The notes under the pieces: generated by a model
Database searches by the model: none
Seen by the model: only the letters and a program-made list of their open reading frames with translations
Told to the model about the DNA's origin: nothing
Position numbers and translations under genes: made by a program
Part shown: positions 61,667 through 64,000 of the stretch, in pieces
Position numbering within the stretch: the stretch's first letter is position 1
Layout: each line of letters begins with the position of its first letter
DNA from: Microbacterium laevaniformans
GTDB lineage: Bacteria; Actinomycetota; Actinomycetes; Actinomycetales; Microbacteriaceae
Length of the DNA: 64,000 nt
Assembly (NCBI RefSeq): GCF_016907555.1
Contig: NZ_JAFBCE010000001.1
Location: 1,240,001 to 1,304,000 of the forward strand
Reading direction: 5' to 3'

Positions 61667-64000
61667 GTGTCAGATCCGACACGGGACGCCACGCGTCCCA
61701 CCGCCGAGAGGCGGAACAGGCGCGCGATCGTCGCCACCATCACCGCCGGAGCCCTCGCCCTCAGCGGCGCGGGATTCGCGACCATTCCGGCGCAGGCGGC
61801 CGTCTCGCCGAACGCCGCCGTGCTGATCAACGAGGTGTACGGCGGGGGCGGCAACTCCGGTGCCACCTACACCCACGACTTCGTCGAGCTCGTGAACGTC
61901 TCGTCGGCGCCGGTCAGCCTCGACGGCTGGACGCTGCAGTACGCCGCAGCAGGCGGCGACAAGAAGTTCTCGGCGCAGCCCCTCAGCGGCACCATCGCCG
62001 CCGGACGCACCTTCCTCGTCCAGGAGGCGAAGGGGCAAGGCGGGACGACGCCCCTTCCGACACCGGATGCCGTCGGCTCGCTCGCGCTGAGCGGGACGAC
62101 CGGCAAGGTGGCCCTCGTCTCGAATGAGACCATCGTGACCGGACCGAGCGACGCCGACGTCGTCGACTACGTGGCCTGGGGTTCGTCCGCGACACCCGCG
62201 GCCGGCTCGCCCGCACCCGGCACCGAGAACCCGACGAGCATCTCGCGCGACGCGTCGCACACCAACACCGCCGTCAACAGCGCGGACTTCGCCGTGGGTG
62301 CCCCCACTCCGCAGAACTCCGGTGCGGGCACGGAGCCGACGCCCGCGCCGACCGGCACCGCGTCTCCCTCTCCCGAGCCCACGACGACGTCCACCCCGAC
62401 GCCGCAGCCGACCTCGACGGGAACCCCCGGGACCGAGACGATCACACCGATCGCGGCGATCCAAGGCTCCGGCGACAGCACCCCGCTGAACGGCCAGACC
62501 GTCACGACCGAAGGCGTCGTCACCGCTCAGTATGCGACCGGCGGCTACAACGGCTACGTCATCCAGACGCCCGGGACCGGCGGCGCGATCGATCTGAGCG
62601 CCCACACGGCATCCGACGCTATCTTTGTCTACGCGAAGACCCCGGCCGTCGCCAACGAGGTCGCGCTCGGAGACACTGTCCGCGTCACCGGCAAGGTGTC
62701 CGAGTTCAACGGCCTCACCCAGCTCGCGGTCGACACGGGCGCGGCTCGCAAGATCGACGCGGCTGCGGCCCCGAAGCCCGTCGTGCTCACGACGTGGCCG
62801 GCCTCGATCGCCCAGCGCGAGAGCCTCGAGTCGATGCTCGTGAGCGTCACCGGCACCTTCACGGTGACCAACACCAACAACACCAACCGCTATGGCGAAG
62901 TGGGTCTTGCCGCCGGCAGCGGCGTGCTCCGTCAGCCGACGGACGTCGCCCGCCCCGGCAGCGCCGAGGCCGCCGCGGCCGCGGCGGACAACGTTGCCCG
63001 CGGCGTCGTCCTCGACGACGGCGGTTCGCTCGACTATGCCGCGCGCGCCAACAACGGCACCGGTGCGCTCCTGAACGGAGACCTGACTCCGGCCTACGTC
63101 TCGCTCGACAAGCCGGTCGTCGTCGGCGGCACCGCATCGTTGAGCGGCGCGTTCGTGCTCGATTACCGCAACAACACGTGGAAGCTGAACCCGGTGTCCT
63201 TCCTCGCCGGCGATGGCAAGACGCAGGGGCAGGCGAGCTTCACCAACCCGCGCATCGCGGCTCCCGCCTCGGTCGGCGGCGACCTCAGCGTGGGTTCGTT
63301 CAACGTGCTCAACTACTTCACGACGCTCGGCTCGTCCGATGCGTCCTGCCAGCCCTACAGCGACCGCGCCGGCGTCGGCACGAACGTGCGCGGCGGCTGC
63401 GACCTGCGCGGCGCGTGGGGTGCGGCGGACCTCGCCCGCCAGCAGTCGAAGATCGTCTCGGCCATCAACACGCTGGACGCCTCGGTGGTCGGTCTCATGG
63501 AGATCGAGAACTCGGCCAAGTCCACGCCGGCGACACCGGACAAGGCCGTCTCGACCCTCGTCGCGGCGCTCAACGCCGCTGCGGGAAGCGAGAAGTGGGC
63601 CCACGTCCCGGCATCCGCACAGCTGCCTGATGCGTCGCAGCAGGACGTCATCCGCAACGCGATCATCTATCAGCCCGCCCGCGTCGCACCCGTCGGCGAG
63701 GCTCTGGCACTCGGGACGCAGTCGGGATCCGGACAGGCCTTCGACAACGCGCGCGAGCCGATCGCGCAGAAGTTCGCGCCCGCGGGCGGCGGCGAGTCGT
63801 TCCTCTTCGTCGTGAACCACTTCAAGTCCAAGGGTTCCAGCGGAGCCAGCGGCGCGCAGGCCGACCAGAAGGACGGACAGGGGGCGTGGAACCCGGCCCG
63901 GGTCGCGCAGGCCAGCGCGCTGCGCGACTGGGTCTCTTCCCTCACCGCGAACGGAGAAGCGGCGGTGCTCGTTGGCGACTTCAACTCCTACACCCAGGAG
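61667..64000 (+). CDS. Secreted ExeM/NucH-type endonuclease with lamin-tail domain, 5' part
   Basis: An open frame of 778 codons runs off the right edge without a stop. The start is GTG at 61667 with GGGAGAA upstream. An Arg-rich n-region and hydrophobic core (RRNRRAIVATITAGALAL) end near AQA-AV, a signal peptide. Residues ~48-170 form a lamin-tail domain (VLINEVYGGGGNSG, HDFVELVNV). A Thr/Pro-rich linker leads to an OB-like nuclease-associated domain (GQTVTTEGVVTAQY). From ~540 an endonuclease/exonuclease/phosphatase domain has SVGSFNVLNYF, VVGLMEIEN, FVVNHFKSKG and VGDFNSY. It likely degrades extracellular DNA. Confidence 0.9.
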   Translation, partial: MSDPTRDATRPTAERRNRRAIVATITAGALALSGAGFATIPAQAAVSPNAAVLINEVYGGGGNSGATYTHDFVELVNVSSAPVSLDGWTLQYAAAGGDKKFSAQPLSGTIAAGRTFLVQEAKGQGGTTPLPTPDAVGSLALSGTTGKVALVSNETIVTGPSDADVVDYVAWGSSATPAAGSPAPGTENPTSISRDASHTNTAVNSADFAVGAPTPQNSGAGTEPTPAPTGTASPSPEPTTTSTPTPQPTSTGTPGTETITPIAAIQGSGDSTPLNGQTVTTEGVVTAQYATGGYNGYVIQTPGTGGAIDLSAHTASDAIFVYAKTPAVANEVALGDTVRVTGKVSEFNGLTQLAVDTGAARKIDAAAAPKPVVLTTWPASIAQRESLESMLVSVTGTFTVTNTNNTNRYGEVGLAAGSGVLRQPTDVARPGSAEAAAAAADNVARGVVLDDGGSLDYAARANNGTGALLNGDLTPAYVSLDKPVVVGGTASLSGAFVLDYRNNTWKLNPVSFLAGDGKTQGQASFTNPRIAAPASVGGDLSVGSFNVLNYFTTLGSSDASCQPYSDRAGVGTNVRGGCDLRGAWGAADLARQQSKIVSAINTLDASVVGLMEIENSAKSTPATPDKAVSTLVAALNAAAGSEKWAHVPASAQLPDASQQDVIRNAIIYQPARVAPVGEALALGTQSGSGQAFDNAREPIAQKFAPAGGGESFLFVVNHFKSKGSSGASGAQADQKDGQGAWNPARVAQASALRDWVSSLTANGEAAVLVGDFNSYTQE

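Noticed and set aside
61670..63820. A 716-codon open frame on the minus strand
   Set aside because: It is antisense to the secreted nuclease, which has a signal peptide, domain motifs and a ribosome site; the minus frame has none and is a GC-rich shadow.

Overview
The window is high-GC, gene-dense bacterial chromosome with actinobacterial gene content and order: sigA with a basic/acidic N-terminus, glnA-glnE-glnA2, pepA-lpd-sucB, aceE with a PucR-type regulator followed by fabD-fabH-acpP-fabF, and polyphosphate glucokinase. The overall set (DUF7455, DUF4191, DUF3145, SPOR miniprotein, DUF1990) suggests Microbacteriaceae, probably Microbacterium or a close relative. That placement is inference from gene content, not a database result. 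I see no insertion sequence, phage, CRISPR array or recent island; this is core chromosome.

Layout. 1-5.2 kb: start of a type IIA topoisomerase B subunit (cut by the left edge), a small zinc-binding protein, an ATP-grasp enzyme, a CofE-like protein coupled to sigA, and a PAC2 protein. 5.3-12.7 kb: leucyl aminopeptidase, lipoamide dehydrogenase, E2 acyltransferase, an unknown membrane-anchored protein, DUF4191 and RDD membrane proteins. 12.8-21.2 kb: nitrogen assimilation (glnA behind a four-half-site GlnR-type box, lipoprotein, glnE, glnA2), ppgK and RNase P RNA. 21.3-27.9 kb: an LPXTG surface protein overlapping a DUF4012 protein, a nuclease-less family A DNA polymerase coupled to a zinc-ribbon protein, an amino-acid permease, tRNA-Val. 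28-36.5 kb: pyruvate dehydrogenase E1 and the fatty-acid synthase II cluster with its regulator. 36.5-47.5 kb: two more tRNAs, DMT transporter, peptide deformylase, an orphan ABC ATPase, dnaG-dgt-dusB, thiol peroxidase, DsbA-like protein, uppS-recO, a TRIC-type channel. 47.5-64 kb: leuA behind a leader peptide, an MDR oxidoreductase, and a tightly overlapping minus-strand series era-corC-ybeY-phoH-HIT-rsmE-dnaJ-hrcA (CIRCE operator), hemW, DUF1990, lepA, ending in a secreted endonuclease cut by the right edge.

How the genes work together. Carbon flow runs from glucose phosphorylation (ppgK) through pyruvate dehydrogenase (aceE, sucB, lpd) to malonyl-ACP-dependent chain elongation (fab genes). 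Nitrogen flow is set by GlnA and its adenylylation enzyme GlnE. The last third is RNA, ribosome and protein quality control.

Expression signals. At least thirteen genes, plus the leuA leader peptide, have a TAnnnT-like -10 hexamer exactly 6-7 nt before the start codon, which implies leaderless transcripts. Other signals are a CIRCE site, a GlnR-type box, a leucine-codon attenuator, several terminator hairpins at convergent gene ends, and two copies of a REP-like palindrome. I found no undescribed multi-gene system. The observations most worth following are the leaderless leuL attenuator, the GlnR box, the sigA-coupled CofE-like protein and the LPXTG/DUF4012 pair.
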